Source of the DNA: Epiperipatus broadwayi
Lineage: Eukaryota; Onychophora; Udeonychophora; Euonychophora; Peripatidae
NCBI GenBank assembly: GCA_028023455.1
Contig: JAQFVV010006246.1
Span: 4,600,363-4,664,362 of the forward strand
Direction of reading: 5' to 3'
Length of the DNA stretch: 64,000 nucleotides
A program made the position numbers and the translations under genes. Shown here one piece after another: positions 54,972-59,303 of this stretch. Below the pieces are notes generated by a model that searched no databases, was not told the origin of the DNA, and was given only the letters and a program-made list of their open reading frames with translations. Position 1 is the stretch's first letter. Each line of letters starts with the position of its first letter.

Positions 54972-57900
54972 GAAGAAGAAGAAGAAGAAGCAAATAACTT
55001 ATTCATTTGCTTTTTGATATCACACTTTTTTAAAAATTGATCTAACTTTTTTTTTTATTATGATAAAAATTAAAGATTACAGTTTATCTATTCATTAAAA
55101 TTATTATTGTCTCCCCAAAATACAATCACAAAGAATATATATATAAAAGGTGGGCCATAAATTTCCATACACCTGAAAAATAAATCTTTTATATATATAA
55201 TATGCTCTACATGACTGCCATTATTTTGAAAACCCATTATGCCACTCTTATAAACGCAATTGTAATAGCATTGGTGATATGTTCTCTAAGATGATTTATG
55301 CTTCACATCTTTTCCTGATATGCCATGGCCTTCAAGTTCCCCCAGAGATAAAAATCAAGTGGGATGAAATCTAGGGATCTGGAAAGCCATGCCTATTAAT
55401 CCAAGCATAGGGATGTATGGAAACTTCTGGTCGACTGCCCTGTACATATTCACAACAAACTATAATCTCTTTGTGATTGTATTTTTAGAAACATACCTGT
55501 TTATCTTATACATTGAATTAACATGTATAAGCGTTAATTACAAAATATTTTCTGCTTAGTCTACATAATTGTTTTTGAAAGTAGTGTAATATTCAGTCAA
55601 TATTCATTGCTTCAATTATCTACTTTTTTTGCCTTATTTTATTTTATTTTTATTAATATCCTTTTATTGTATTTGCTACTATTATTATTCTACTATGCTT
55701 TAAACTATTTGTAATTCAACTTCCTGTGCATGTGACTTCATACTGTTTTCTCTGAGTGATTAGTTGAAGTTTACTTAGCAAGCTGAAAAAAATCAGAAAA
55801 TTATGAGTTGTAATGATGTTTTTTTTTTTTGTAGCAACATGTGGTGGATCATTGTCTGGAGAAAGTGATATCATTATCAGTCCTAATTATCCCCTACAAT
55901 ATGGTAACAATTTAAATTGTGAATGGTTTGTTTCTGGATATAAAGGACATTATCTTACCTTTGAATTTCTTGATTACAATCTTCCAACATCTCCAAACTG
56001 CAGTGATTTTGTGGAAATCAAAGAATATAATAAAACTGGTAAGACTTTATTAACATGTTTATTTCTACATCTATCACTCTTGTTATATACATGAAATTTA
56101 GAGATAAGAAAATTAGTAATGGAAAAAATCGCGAAATAGATATTTGGCAGCTAGAAGAATACAATGAGAAAAATATTACTACACATGATAATAATACAGA
56201 TAATTAAGAACAGAAAAACTTTACGACATATTTTTTTTAATAATGTTATACAATAAAACAAAGTTTTATCAGAAATTACAATGGAAAAGTTTCTCTAAAT
56301 ATATATCTGGCAAATATTATTATTTTATGGTCTTTTAATTGTCATAGGTTTGGTTTATTAGAGAGTATTCAATAATATGGTGTGATACTTAATTCACTCT
56401 CAATTAGGTTTTGGAAACAGTAAAATTATGACAGTAATTGCCACATGAATATTTAAATAAGTAGCAACTCTTTTCATACAGTAGTGTCATTTAGTGTAGA
56501 TTTATAATAATTAATTAATACCAGAAGTTTTGTGCATATAAACCCTATCTAGTTTCTACTTATTCAATATCCATGGATATGCCTGTTATGTCATAGATCT
56601 GAGAGCAATACACCTAGATAAGAATTTAAATGCACAACATTGTAACATCTATTGATTATCATAGCTTGTAATAGGTGACACTATTGTTTAGAAAATTGCT
56701 ACTATTTTAATAGCTGGTGAACATGTTTTAATGATTTTATTTAAATATGGTAAGTCTTTGTTTTGACATCTTTAAAAGGTATAAAACAATATTTTGAGGA
56801 TTAGTTTGAATAATGATTTTAAACTTCTGAAAACATTTCTACAATAATATCTTATTTCTGATTGAATATCTTTTAGATCTTAATATTATTCTGACAAATC
56901 AAATTACTGTGATGTTACTATGTCTTATGATTTGTTTTCAAGTTGATGCAAGTCTTTTCAGCATTCCTTTATTCAATTTATTACATAAGATTATAGTTTG
57001 TTTATGATTCTCTTTTAAGAAGTAAGTTATCACTCCCTTTATTAGATTTCAAACTCTGTAGATTTTGTGTGTAATTGACTGCCATCTATCAATATGCAAT
57101 TTAATTAACTCATGCAAATCTTGTATCTCCTATTTGAGGTAAAATATCCTTAATTTTAACTAATGTTTTTTTTTTTTTTTTATGGCATCATAAAGCAACC
57201 CATTATAAATACTGATATGAGTATGCTAAAATGACAAGTAATAAAACAGGTTTGAAATGTAGTTACTTTTGGGCATTGGGGCAATATATTTTTGGCTAAT
57301 CCTACATATTATCTAAATGTCTTTTATATGATAAAAAAAAAAAAATATTCTAACTGTGAAATACAATGGTTCTTGATTAAAGTTTATTTACCATTTATTG
57401 AAAGCTAGTCTAAATTATATGTTAATATATTAAATAAGTATTCCATAAAATTAACATAGTGAATTTTTGATCAATCTTTTAATTTTATCATCTTCCAGCA
57501 TGTGCATTCTAGAGTCTCAAAATTAGTCATAAAAATATTTGATATATGGAACATTTATTTTTGACAAATCATGATATTAAATATTTTTAAAATTTCAAAT
57601 GTCAATTTTAAAATTAACACTTTTTCTCAGTTTTAATTTTTTTTACAAATCAGATGTAAATTTTTTTTTAATCATAAATATTTTAAAAATAATTATCTTC
57701 TAAACTTTTTTCATTCTGCTACTTGGTTTTTAACAAAAAATATTATTTTTGTTTATACATGCAAATTATTTTCAGAAATTAACTGAATTGTTAAATTTTA
57801 TAAAAATGAATAAATATTAATTGAAAGTAATGTATTTTGCAAATGAATGGAAAATGTTTTAATTATAATTAAATATATGATTAAGTTATAGTAGATATGT

Positions 57901-59109
57901 ATGTATTTATAGTGAATAATTAAAATGTTGATGGGGTTCTAATATTTTTACACATCAATCATGCATTTTCCATGGATCTCTTAAAGTCATTGGATCAAAA
58001 GTTTACTATAATCTAGTTTGAAACTTCGACTTTTACATGCAATTAATACTCTAGGAAGTGGAACTATCATTAATCTAGAATGGGAAAAAAGTCATTTAAA
58101 GATGAATATTAACAATTTATAACTCCGAAAAAATTGAATTTGTCTTTTTTTTAAATTAGGTAATCTTATTGGTTTGTACTGTGGAGGTCCTGTTCCTTCT
58201 ATTCCTGATTCATCAGATAATGTAGCTTATATTCATTTCTCCAGTGATGGAACCAATGCTTTGAAAGGATTTAAACTACGTTTTAATTCAAGTGAAGATG
58301 GTAATGTTTTCATTTGCATATTCGTATATCATAATTTTTGAAATATATTAAACTTTACAAAGTAAATTAATAGTGAATTTTTTTTATTTTGTATTAATTT
58401 TAGTTTTGTTTAGTAATTTAAAGATAAAAATTTAACTTAATTTCAAATGAAATTTTATCAACATTTTTAGATTATACAATATGATGTAAAGAAGAGCAGT
58501 TTTTCACTCTAATATCATCTACATTAGGGATTTCCAACTGTTAGTGTATTATAATTCCTATTCCCAGCTGTTTCTGATTTTACATTTATCAATAACAACA
58601 TGGGATTCAAAACTGCATCCGATAACTAGCTTTACTCTTCTTTACCGTAAAACTAAAAACTTTAAAACATTTAACAGTCTATTGCACTTTTTATTACAAT
58701 TTTAACTGCAGATGTATAAATAGCATAAAGAATATCATTTTTTTGTTCTAGATTTAGTACTTCAATTTTTAGAAAACTTGGGTTGAAGTGTGTTATTTTT
58801 ATAATGCTCTATAAATTGTTTTAATCAATAGTTTGGGGCTTAAATTTTAAAAATTTTCAGGGTCTTTTCACTATATAACAAGAATGTGATTTTATTTACT
58901 ACTCATTGATTTTTTTTTTTTTTTTAGTTTGTGGTGGAAATCTGAATGCACCTTCTGGTACTATTTCATCACCAAACTTTCCTAATCAATATCCTCATAA
59001 TCGAATTTGTACTTGGGTTATTCGAGTTGCTAGTGATCGGCGAGTAACACTAACTTTTAATGCATTTGATTTAGGTGCACCATTATACTGCAGTAAAGAT
59101 GTTGTTTTA
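2606..59109 (+). CDS. CUBN: Cubilin-like multi-CUB gene, internal part (11 exons, gene-level entry)
   Basis: Eleven exons join in frame across GT..AG introns and total 2161 coding bases. They encode tandem CUB domains (half of A, all of B to F, half of G). Each complete domain shows the family pattern: a CGG-like start, SP.YP..Y, C.W, then C..D, a G.YCG-like turn, and a KGF-like end. Long runs of CUB modules with nothing between them are known from cubilin, a secreted peripheral endocytic receptor that binds ligands such as intrinsic factor-B12 and albumin in vertebrates. Tolloid-type proteins alternate CUB with EGF, and CSMD proteins alternate CUB with sushi; neither pattern is seen. No start codon, signal peptide, EGF cluster or stop lies in the window, so both ends are outside. 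The symbol is by family resemblance only; ligands in this animal are unknown. Confidence 0.82.
3596..3692 (+). mobile_element. tRNA-derived SINE, copy 1
   Basis: A short element has a tRNA-like head: an A-box-like tggtcgagaggt near 3598 and a B-box-like gggtttgcatccc at 3652-3664. It ends ccgatgctatgaca plus an A-rich tail. A 14-bp direct repeat, aacaataaaccatt, flanks it exactly (3582-3595 and 3693-3706), showing insertion by target-primed retrotransposition. The identical flanks and clean tail suggest a fairly recent insertion. No LINE-related 3' part is seen, so the partner LINE is unknown. Confidence 0.8.
4003..4113 (+). mobile_element. tRNA-derived SINE, copy 2
   Basis: This is the same family as the copy at 3596. 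It has an A-box-like tagccgagaggc, a B-box-like gggttcgtctccc at 4072-4084, the identical end ccgatgctatgaca, and an A-rich tail. The flanks atgttctaata (3992-4002) and atgttctagta (4114-4124) form an 11-bp target duplication with one difference, so this insertion looks older than its neighbour. Confidence 0.78.
4535..4713 (+). CDS. CUBN: CUB B, N-terminal half (exon), lacking Cys1 and Cys2
   Basis: The acceptor is ctag at 4531-4534 (phase 1 entry) and the donor follows cag at 4713 (phase 0 exit). The encoded start reads VHGGELTGDSGQIASPLYP and then DYTWLVTV. A CUB domain normally begins CGG and has C.W here; in this domain His and Tyr replace the two cysteines that form the first disulfide. 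Everything else is intact, including SP.YP..Y, the hydrophobic strands and YGCVYDYIQ with Cys3 and the acidic YD. Calling it a coding exon is safe because frame and splice phase fit both neighbours. Natural CUB domains with only the second disulfide are known, for example in C1r/C1s. Confidence 0.86.
5447..6155 (-). pseudogene. LINE C-terminal region
   Basis: About 234 residues continue the LINE beyond the hAT insertion. Motifs: GLKINVKKT, VNSYKYLGQII (RT thumb side), LTYGSVTW, and a C-terminal WAGHIVRRDDNRW followed by the RW.DEI pattern. This tail is characteristic of RTE-clade polyproteins. It ends with a stop near 5447, followed on the minus strand by the short-repeat 3' tail. Confidence 0.85.
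6164..6988. mobile_element. hAT-like non-autonomous DNA transposon inside the LINE
   Basis: The ends are cagtggtgcccaacc (6164) and ggttgggcatccctg (to 6988), inverted with 13 of 15 positions matching. The exact 8-bp duplication ctctaaag flanks both sides (6156-6163, 6989-6996). Eight-base duplications and CAGNGRTGCCCAACC-type ends are hAT hallmarks. No transposase is encoded; the interior is largely a minisatellite (6361-6730). The second LINE copy has a single ctctaaag at 38634-38641, the unoccupied site, which confirms both boundaries. Confidence 0.93.
6361..6730. repeat. Minisatellite inside the hAT-like element
   Basis: Imperfect tandem copies carry the phrases cgtgtacacggatct, ttctcgataaaaac and atatatacagcaaaatata. 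Unit length varies from roughly 60 to 90 bases because sub-blocks are gained or lost. It ends in an A-run around 6729-6746. No coding potential. Confidence 0.75.
6996..7868 (-). pseudogene. LINE reverse transcriptase region
   Basis: Two overlapping frames (7868-7482 and 7540-6996) give a recognisable RT: GKAPGNDGIV, DWKNAVLILIFKK and NYRPIS in the first, then REQAGFKSGFST, GFVDYEKAFDSI, GVRQGDSISP and the catalytic LDFADDVVVF in the second. The frame break lies near 7520. The hAT-like element begins right after the NNALE codons, separating this from the C-terminal piece at 5447-6155. It is non-functional as it stands. Confidence 0.87.
7852..8511 (-). pseudogene. LINE linker between endonuclease and reverse transcriptase
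   Basis: About 220 residues with a basic start (KRKWTWKHRN), a DRRLVGCKI segment and a Lys-rich helical stretch. In RTE-type elements this part joins the endonuclease to the RT fingers. It overlaps the upstream frame by 17 bases and the downstream frame by 17, both out of register, so two frameshifts separate the three pieces. No independent enzymatic motif is visible. Confidence 0.75.
8495..9214 (-). pseudogene. LINE endonuclease region (apurinic-type, EEP fold)
   Basis: About 240 residues in one frame. Family motifs in order are TYNCRSL near residue 52, WDIIGLCEAR, YYKGTNIGHTSGVGF, IIQVYAPTS, and MGDFNARIG near 190, followed by NDRGHRLMEF. This is the nicking endonuclease module that opens the target site during LINE insertion. 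The upstream stretch rich in Gly, Cys and Trp (residues 13-43) belongs to the element's leader. The frame closes near 8495 and the next part continues in another frame from 8511, so the protein is interrupted. A true start was not determined. Confidence 0.85.
9687..9876 (+). CDS. CUBN: CUB B, C-terminal half (exon)
   Basis: The acceptor is tttag at 9682-9686 (phase 0 entry); the exon ends at 9876 before gtatcc (phase 1 exit). It encodes IFDGNSNEALSLGKFCG with Cys4, LFNSDVSVTGKGFLLNW, and a short Ser/Asn-rich linker with an N-S-S sequon. The SD and KGF elements are typical for the last CUB strands, and with the YD of the preceding exon they retain a plausible calcium site. It completes the domain whose first half lacks the first disulfide. 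Confidence 0.88.
10299..10880 (+). repeat. Dispersed repeat, 1.3 direct tandem units
   Basis: The block starting ctccatacagtagtgccac at about 10311 is repeated from about 10768. The marker gcttgtgcataaaatccc is found at 10367 and 10822, a period of 455 bases. The first unit is complete; the second breaks off near 10880. Both lie in the same orientation, unlike the inverted arrangement at 403-1078. No open reading frame. Confidence 0.8.
11063..11410 (-). repeat. 3' LTR of the gypsy-like element (short form)
   Basis: 348 bases, TG...CA, preceded by the duplication atatg. It matches the other LTR at both ends but lacks about 470 bases of its middle: after agggagctaaa it jumps to the part with caacacc and cttttatcc. 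The minus-strand polypurine tract lies directly at its inner edge. Confidence 0.82.
11575..11763 (-). pseudogene. Unidentified 3' remnant of the gypsy-like element
   Basis: A 62-residue open stretch of charged, Lys/Glu-rich sequence lies between the protease remnant and the 3' LTR. In gypsy-type elements this position holds the end of integrase or an extra 3' frame, but no diagnostic motif is visible. It is listed only as element-derived by position. Confidence 0.35.
12080..12940 (-). pseudogene. Gypsy-like gag and protease remnant
   Basis: On the minus strand the first open piece (12940-12719, 73 residues) has W..YVEHVEYY followed by KVSTFLYFAG, the capsid-like start of many Ty3/gypsy Gags. 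Around 12390-12310 lies a zinc knuckle, CYHCGKPGHFKNKC, matching CX2CX4HX4C. Near 12130-12085 a VDSGASLSI motif marks a retropepsin-type aspartic protease. The parts are in different frames with stops between them. Beyond the protease, recognisable pol is absent. Confidence 0.82.
13012..13828 (-). repeat. 5' LTR of the gypsy-like element (long form)
   Basis: About 817 bases ending gacatttca, with the duplication atatg just outside. The shared parts are roughly 13025-13065 and 13560-13828. The middle (about 13070-13550) has no counterpart in the 348-base LTR. The inner boundary is uncertain by a few bases, and no clean tRNA primer-binding site was recognised beside it. Confidence 0.78.
14134..14171. 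repeat. Palindromic dinucleotide microsatellite
   Basis: A run of GT dinucleotides passes into TA and then CA dinucleotides, forming a self-complementary tract that could extrude as a hairpin. Such compound repeats mutate readily. Confidence 0.85.
14200..14790 (-). mobile_element. RTE-type LINE relic, 5' part
   Basis: On the minus strand this resembles the leader and endonuclease of the LINE at 5430-9440. The piece DKVARLIIQIQ corresponds to DSVARLLLQLN there. The stretch 14455-14560 parallels 9055-9200, including the 'ccatctgaatttgcaatgag' / 'gcctgagtctgcaatcagag' leader text, and gtctccccttaattaatag parallels the start of the leader at 9420-9440. Internal deletions and substitutions are heavy; it is a decayed fragment. 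Confidence 0.68.
15200..15397 (+). CDS. CUBN: CUB C, N-terminal half (exon)
   Basis: The acceptor is tttcag (phase 1 entry); the donor is gtatat after 15397 (phase 1 exit). It encodes ACGTSLSALDD, FTSPGYPNNYTNNLTCNWVI, a hydrophobic strand, and SCNYDKITLYI. Cys1, Cys2 and Cys3 and the acidic YD are all present. Three N-glycosylation sequons (N-F-T, N-Y-T, N-L-T) cluster near the start, compatible with an extracellular protein. The exit intron lies ten residues after Cys3, later than in CUB B, D and G. Confidence 0.9.
15398..16940. other. Intron 4 (inside CUB C, phase 1)
   Basis: A 1.5-kb intron, very AT-rich, with long A and T runs around 15500-15545. I see no recognisable element in it. Confidence 0.75.
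16941..17081 (+). CDS. CUBN: CUB C, C-terminal half (exon)
   Basis: A 141-base exon, entered after ttttaag and left before gtaagt, phase 1 on both sides. It encodes GNYPYWTFCSHNTSSLPV with Cys4, then KFTTDINNSGKGFVAIY, the usual TD and KGF end of a CUB domain. The Cys3-Cys4 interval is short compared with domains D and F. Confidence 0.9.
17545..17647. repeat. Near-perfect 35-bp inverted repeat (hairpin)
   Basis: The arms 17545-17579 and 17613-17647 are reverse complements at 34 of 35 positions, with a 33-base A-rich loop. The phrase ttcttattccaccctga is matched by tcagggtggaataagaa. It could be a minimal inverted-repeat transposon or form a stable RNA hairpin if transcribed with the host intron. 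Confidence 0.9.
19876..20215 (-). pseudogene. Penelope-like GIY-YIG endonuclease remnant
   Basis: A VVYKIVCSNN start, equivalent to the GIY strand, lies near 20180. After a frame change an 86-residue open piece (20136-19876) carries SILVQHAAAMGHQ and WHELCRKVKEACYI, matching the typical C-terminal half of the domain (EH...GH and the KE..HI helix). The nicking domain is broken by at least one frameshift. Confidence 0.72.
20544..21068 (-). pseudogene. Penelope-like reverse transcriptase core
   Basis: About 174 residues: DVAELYGSI, QEC..F, and near residue 110 the catalytic YVDD within RYVDDIFVAET, then SIKYLDLQV. This holds the palm-domain catalytic centre. The frame ends near 20544 and the protein continues in another frame (20596-20291). 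On the other side the sequence runs into the duplicated block at 20993-21243. Confidence 0.85.
20993..21243. repeat. 128-base tandem duplication inside the Penelope-like RT
   Basis: The block starting acttagg at 20993 is repeated from 21121. Shared markers include ataattctgcaacatcaag and agtctgtttacaaagtcaaa. The copies differ at several bases and by a few short indels, so the duplication is not recent. It disrupts the RT frame. Confidence 0.88.
23902..24736. mobile_element. Probable solo LTR with a duplicated end
   Basis: It begins tgtaacgagcacaga (23902) and ends tctgtgctcgttaca (24736), exact 15-base inverted ends of TGTAACG...CGTTACA form, common for Ty3/gypsy LTRs. The last ~138 bases occur twice in tandem (ends at 24597 and 24736). 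No second LTR or internal coding region lies next to it. I could not define a target duplication in the AT-repeat flanks. A TIR-type DNA transposon is the alternative reading. Confidence 0.65.
24461..24736. repeat. 138-base tandem duplication at the LTR-like end
   Basis: The block from atatacgagtttaag (24461) to ctcgttaca (24597) is repeated almost exactly from 24599 to 24736, with only one substitution and small A-run changes. The near identity points to a recent event. Confidence 0.92.
26200..27260 (+). promoter_or_regulatory. Possible retroelement LTR with core promoter
   Basis: A TATA box (ggtataaatagac, about 26320) is followed about 20 bases on by a short gagtcagttc segment of the type seen at LTR transcription starts. 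A polyadenylation-like aataaa lies near 27009, and a tggcgcccgtg sequence resembling a tRNA primer-binding site at about 27250. The order TATA, start, poly(A), PBS matches an LTR plus leader. No second copy and no coding region support it, so this is inference from signal order. Confidence 0.35.
28105..28320. mobile_element. Possible small inverted-repeat element
   Basis: The text tatccatccacatacgaa (about 28137) has an imperfect reverse complement, ttccgtatgtaaatggatga (about 28266), with partly matching flanks (gccgttat against ataatggccg further out). It is non-coding; the ends are not sharply defined. Confidence 0.4.
29342..29755 (-). CDS. Unrecognised minus-strand open frame with a hydrophobic segment
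   Basis: From the first ATG (29728) it encodes 128 residues. The frame is open back to 29755, where an acceptor-like cctag/gattag after a pyrimidine tract would fit a terminal exon. A hydrophobic stretch, HICFLLIISLFWQSFF (residues 33-48), could span a membrane. The C-terminal third is charged (EQTSDLEKDEIYIENLVKN) and ends SISDY. Composition is less AT-rich than the surrounding intron. I do not recognise a family. It may be the last exon of a nested gene, a retrocopy, or transposon-derived. Confidence 0.3.
   Translation of the reverse strand, partial: WFSYIIYSPMGLIYGTVHHYQESSFFKFSSLYSSLSACYLRHICFLLIISLFWQSFFNGTTGLINILSSTFTRYFSDAVFAFQHSTSLGFVDIRIPQCGMALESRSVVILIEQTSDLEKDEIYIENLVKNGLSISDY
29840..30000 (+). 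mobile_element. tRNA-derived SINE, second family
   Basis: The head looks like a tRNA D-arm with the A box gctctgttggttagagcatt (29853 on). A B-box-like ggttcaattacc follows at about 29909. Downstream is a non-tRNA part, ggttaggccccttctcaaag, different from the SINEs at 3596 and 4003. The variable loop is expanded, so it is not a functional tRNA gene. The 3' end is approximate. Confidence 0.62.
30987..31168 (+). CDS. CUBN: CUB D, N-terminal half (exon)
   Basis: The acceptor is ttgcag (phase 1 entry); the donor is gtgagt after 31168 (phase 0 exit). It encodes VCGGRIYEDSGVIQSPRYP, LNCTWMIRLL, LTFDTFDILSSDQCSSDYLV. All three cysteines expected in this half are present, plus an N-C-T sequon overlapping Cys2. 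The exit intron is six residues after Cys3, exactly as in CUB B and G, so those introns share an ancestral position. Confidence 0.92.
35090..35230. repeat. Dispersed repeat, copy related to 37190-37310
   Basis: Phrases such as tgaccatttcccacacatac, tttatattaagatatcaaat and ctttaatgggcaagcttcaa find close counterparts near 37210-37310 (accatttccaacacatatat, tttatattaagagagcgaat, ctttaatggagaagcttcaa). Same orientation. Element class unknown. Confidence 0.65.
36344..36417. repeat. 37-base tandem duplication
   Basis: tcttacctctttgggcctac at 36344 recurs at 36381, each followed by ggcaaatgccagcccat or its one-base variant. Two copies only. Confidence 0.9.
37190..37310. repeat. Dispersed repeat, copy related to 35090-35230
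   Basis: The direct counterpart of the segment at 35090-35230, about 2.1 kb away and diverged. It overlaps short open frames (36944-37326) that show no domain and are probably chance. Confidence 0.6.
37918..38846 (-). mobile_element. 5'-truncated RTE-type LINE copy with target duplication
   Basis: The minus-strand sequence parallels the 3' part of the LINE at 5430-7200, from the RT segment just before FADD through KYLG, INHRIKLGWSAFG, NLILKGNMPMC and TRRDQKHN to the 3' tail. The flanks carry an 11-base duplication, tgagatttaat (37907-37917 and 38847-38857), so the 5' truncation happened at insertion. FADD is altered (DIANHV), and frameshifts occur near 38240 and 38560. It lacks the hAT-like insertion and keeps the single target ctctaaag at 38634-38641. 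Confidence 0.92.
39847..40211 (+). CDS. CUBN: CUB D C-terminal half fused to CUB E N-terminal half (one exon)
   Basis: A 365-base exon, entered in phase 0 after taatag and left in phase 2 before gtaagt. The first part reads IYNGYSMMSPLLGNGTYNSNGRYCG with Cys4 and NNQGFKIQFG. The second starts ACGGHLTLSEF, SPNYPDNYP, DCEWIIVAP and ends FGLGRLS. Every other domain boundary here has a phase-1 intron, but D/E has none. CUB D also has about eight extra residues before Cys4 (NGTYNSNG) and lacks the usual SD before GF (TTSGGNNQGF), so a calcium site there is doubtful. Confidence 0.93.
40531..41110 (+). repeat. Direct repeat pair, ~180-base copies 407 bases apart
   Basis: gccctatccttcactgatga occurs at 40551 and 40958, followed in both by tagcaaattagcttgaaatc and later tttatgtaaacaaatata and ggttttggtaaaac. 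Copies cover about 40531-40710 and 40938-41110. Spacing and divergence are consistent with a small tandem array or element ends. Not coding. Confidence 0.85.
41600..42412 (-). repeat. Dispersed repeat, two direct tandem units
   Basis: Two units in reverse orientation relative to 10299-10880. The marker cacaagccttctg lies at 41921 and 42333, giving a 412-base period here against 455 at 10299. Each unit ends with gagagttttgcctgttttaa or a close variant. No coding potential. Confidence 0.85.
43389..43450. repeat. AAT/GAT trinucleotide microsatellite
   Basis: An uninterrupted run of AAT units passes into GAT units and ends with mixed AAT/GAT. A similar AAT-to-GAT transition occurs at 54902-54990. 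Confidence 0.95.
44591..45551. mobile_element. Non-autonomous DNA transposon with ~20-bp inverted ends
   Basis: The left end cacctgggttttgttttatg and the right end (reverse complement cacctgggtcttgttttatg) match at 19 of 20 positions. Just inside are atgcgatttt-type motifs at both ends (left near 44618, right near 45488 with gtgcgatttt), recalling the subterminal repeats of pogo/Tigger-like elements. No transposase was found in the 961 bases. A target duplication could not be settled. Confidence 0.7.
46916..47163. mobile_element. Small element with 17-bp perfect inverted ends
   Basis: atacttatgtattagac (46916-46932) and its exact complement gtctaatacataagtat (47147-47163) bound 248 bases. 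The interior holds an internal duplication, ctgccatcgcaaacat, at about 47079 and 47122. The flanking A-rich sequence makes a target duplication hard to judge. Likely a MITE. Confidence 0.65.
50485..50663 (+). CDS. CUBN: CUB E, C-terminal half (exon) with tandem acceptor
   Basis: Entered in phase 2 and left in phase 1 before gtatgg. It encodes (N)SCSDRIEIRDGG with Cys3 and the acidic SD, SPMLGTYCD with Cys4, VRFVSDRYYSYDGFKAQYQT. The acceptor region reads gtagtagttgt: AG at 50483-50484 or at 50486-50487 both keep frame, giving N-S-C or N-C. CUB E has the residues for a calcium site (SD, then VSD). The entry intron is two residues before Cys3, unique among the domains here. Confidence 0.92.
51030..51500 (+). 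mobile_element. RTE-type LINE endonuclease relic
   Basis: A plus-strand translation from about 51095 gives FYYKGITIGSSSEVGFI, then KIDSISDKVTQFIIQL and RYQMEI, and after a frame change EVMEFYVEIQNSFYRSKQHFKI. These align by eye with YYKGTNIGHTSGVGFI, DGVSDSVARLLLQL and DFYMDVQKAFFDQSKQHFKI of the LINE at 5430-9440. Stops and indels make it a dead fragment in the opposite orientation to the other copies. Confidence 0.82.
53982..54524 (+). repeat. 322-base-spaced direct duplication
   Basis: cgatgtatataaattgtaat lies at 54001 and again at 54323, and the following ~190 bases (gatcagcatttcaagctaat, gtacatgcgcttttttatga and onwards) are nearly identical. The second copy carries an extra cacctattctttcaac block. 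Between them lies about 110 bases of single-copy sequence. Confidence 0.9.
54411..54524. mobile_element. Small inverted-end element within the duplication
   Basis: actttcatttcca at the left and tggaaatgaaagt at the right are exact 13-base complements enclosing about 115 bases. An inner palindrome, tgcttaag...cttaagca, lies near the right end. The first duplicate (near 54089) has a degraded right end. It may be a MITE carried within a larger duplicated unit. Confidence 0.6.
54902..54990. repeat. Compound AAT/GAT/GAA microsatellite
   Basis: A pure run of AAT units, then a long run of GAT, then GAA, about 89 bases and almost uninterrupted. Likely length-polymorphic. Confidence 0.96.
55149..55443 (-). 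mobile_element. Mariner-like transposon relic, internally deleted
   Basis: On the minus strand a frame reads WLSRSLDFIPLDFYLWGNLK, the signature around the last catalytic Asp of mariner-type DD(D/E) transposases (PDL.P.DF.LW). It continues with LREHITNAI before a stop. The ends show related inverted text: aaatttccatacacct at the left and the complement of agggatgtatggaaactt at the right. Only about 295 bases remain, so most of the transposase is gone. Confidence 0.75.
55835..56038 (+). CDS. CUBN: CUB F, N-terminal half (exon)
   Basis: The acceptor is tttgtag after a T-run (phase 1 entry); the donor is gtaaga after 56038 (phase 1 exit). It encodes ATCGGSLSGESD, SPNYPLQYGNNLNCEWFV, LTFEFLDYNLPTSPNCSDFVEI. 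Cys1 to Cys3 are present and the acidic SD is kept. The exit intron lies well after Cys3, seven residues before Cys4, resembling the intron placement in CUB C rather than B, D or G. Confidence 0.92.
56039..58159. other. Intron 9 (inside CUB F, phase 1)
   Basis: A 2.1-kb intron. It holds one decayed, inverted-arrangement copy of the dispersed repeat (about 56470-56720). The remainder is AT-rich with nothing recognised. Confidence 0.75.
56470..56720. repeat. Dispersed repeat, decayed inverted copy
   Basis: catacagtagtgtcatttag near 56477 and ttgtgcatataaaccctatc near 56530 match the family start. The complementary end (atgcacaacattgtaacatc, aataggtgacactattgttt) follows at about 56630-56695. 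The same head-to-head layout is seen at 403-1078, with greater decay. Confidence 0.62.
58160..58300 (+). CDS. CUBN: CUB F, C-terminal half (exon)
   Basis: A 141-base exon after aaattag and before gtaatg, phase 1 on both sides. It encodes GNLIGLYCGGPVPS with Cys4 and HFSSDGTNALKGFKLRF, then a short SSED linker. Its length equals that of the CUB C second exon (16941-17081), another sign that C and F share exon structure. Confidence 0.92.
58301..58927. other. Intron 10 (CUB F/G boundary, phase 1)
   Basis: The shortest intron (627 bases), AT-rich, with a T-run before the acceptor. No elements recognised. Confidence 0.8.
58928..59109 (+). CDS. CUBN: CUB G, N-terminal half (exon)
   Basis: The acceptor is tttttag (phase 1 entry); the donor is gtaagt after 59109 (phase 0 exit). 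It encodes VCGGNLNAPSGTISSPNFP, RICTWVIRVAS, LTFNAFDLGAPLYCSKDVVL. The exit intron is six residues after Cys3, as in CUB B and D, and the exon length equals that of CUB D (182). Lys replaces the aromatic residue usually before the acidic Asp. The exon completing this domain is not in the remaining 4.9 kb. Confidence 0.92.
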
Positions 59110-59303
59110 GTAAGTAATAATCCCTTTTTTTTAATTGATAGTATTACTTTGCCATCTCAAAGAGTTGTAATAATTAACAGCATTTATTAAAGATTGCATT
59201 TAGCCGATGAATATAAATTACCAAAAATACTTTCATCTAAGAATAATTAGCAATATTGTGTGTTTGTATAAATTATATATGAATATCTTTCCTAAAATAA
59301 AAA

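Larger units (their letters stand above)
50664..55834. other. Intron 8 (CUB E/F boundary, phase 1), 5.2 kb
   Basis: Recognised contents are a plus-strand LINE relic (51030-51500), a 322-base direct duplication containing an inverted-end element (53982-54524), a compound trinucleotide microsatellite (54902-54990) and a mariner-like relic (55149-55443). The stretch 51510-53980 is unassigned; minus-strand frames at 51891-52082 and 52153-52377 have no recognisable motif. Confidence 0.75.

Noticed and set aside
54902-54990. Trinucleotide run as coding Asp/Glu-rich tract
   Set aside because: It lies within a normal intron with no open frame around it; a simple microsatellite.
2606-59109. Tolloid/BMP1 or CSMD identity for the gene
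   Set aside because: These alternate CUB with EGF or sushi modules or carry a protease. Consecutive CUB domains join directly here with correct splice phases.
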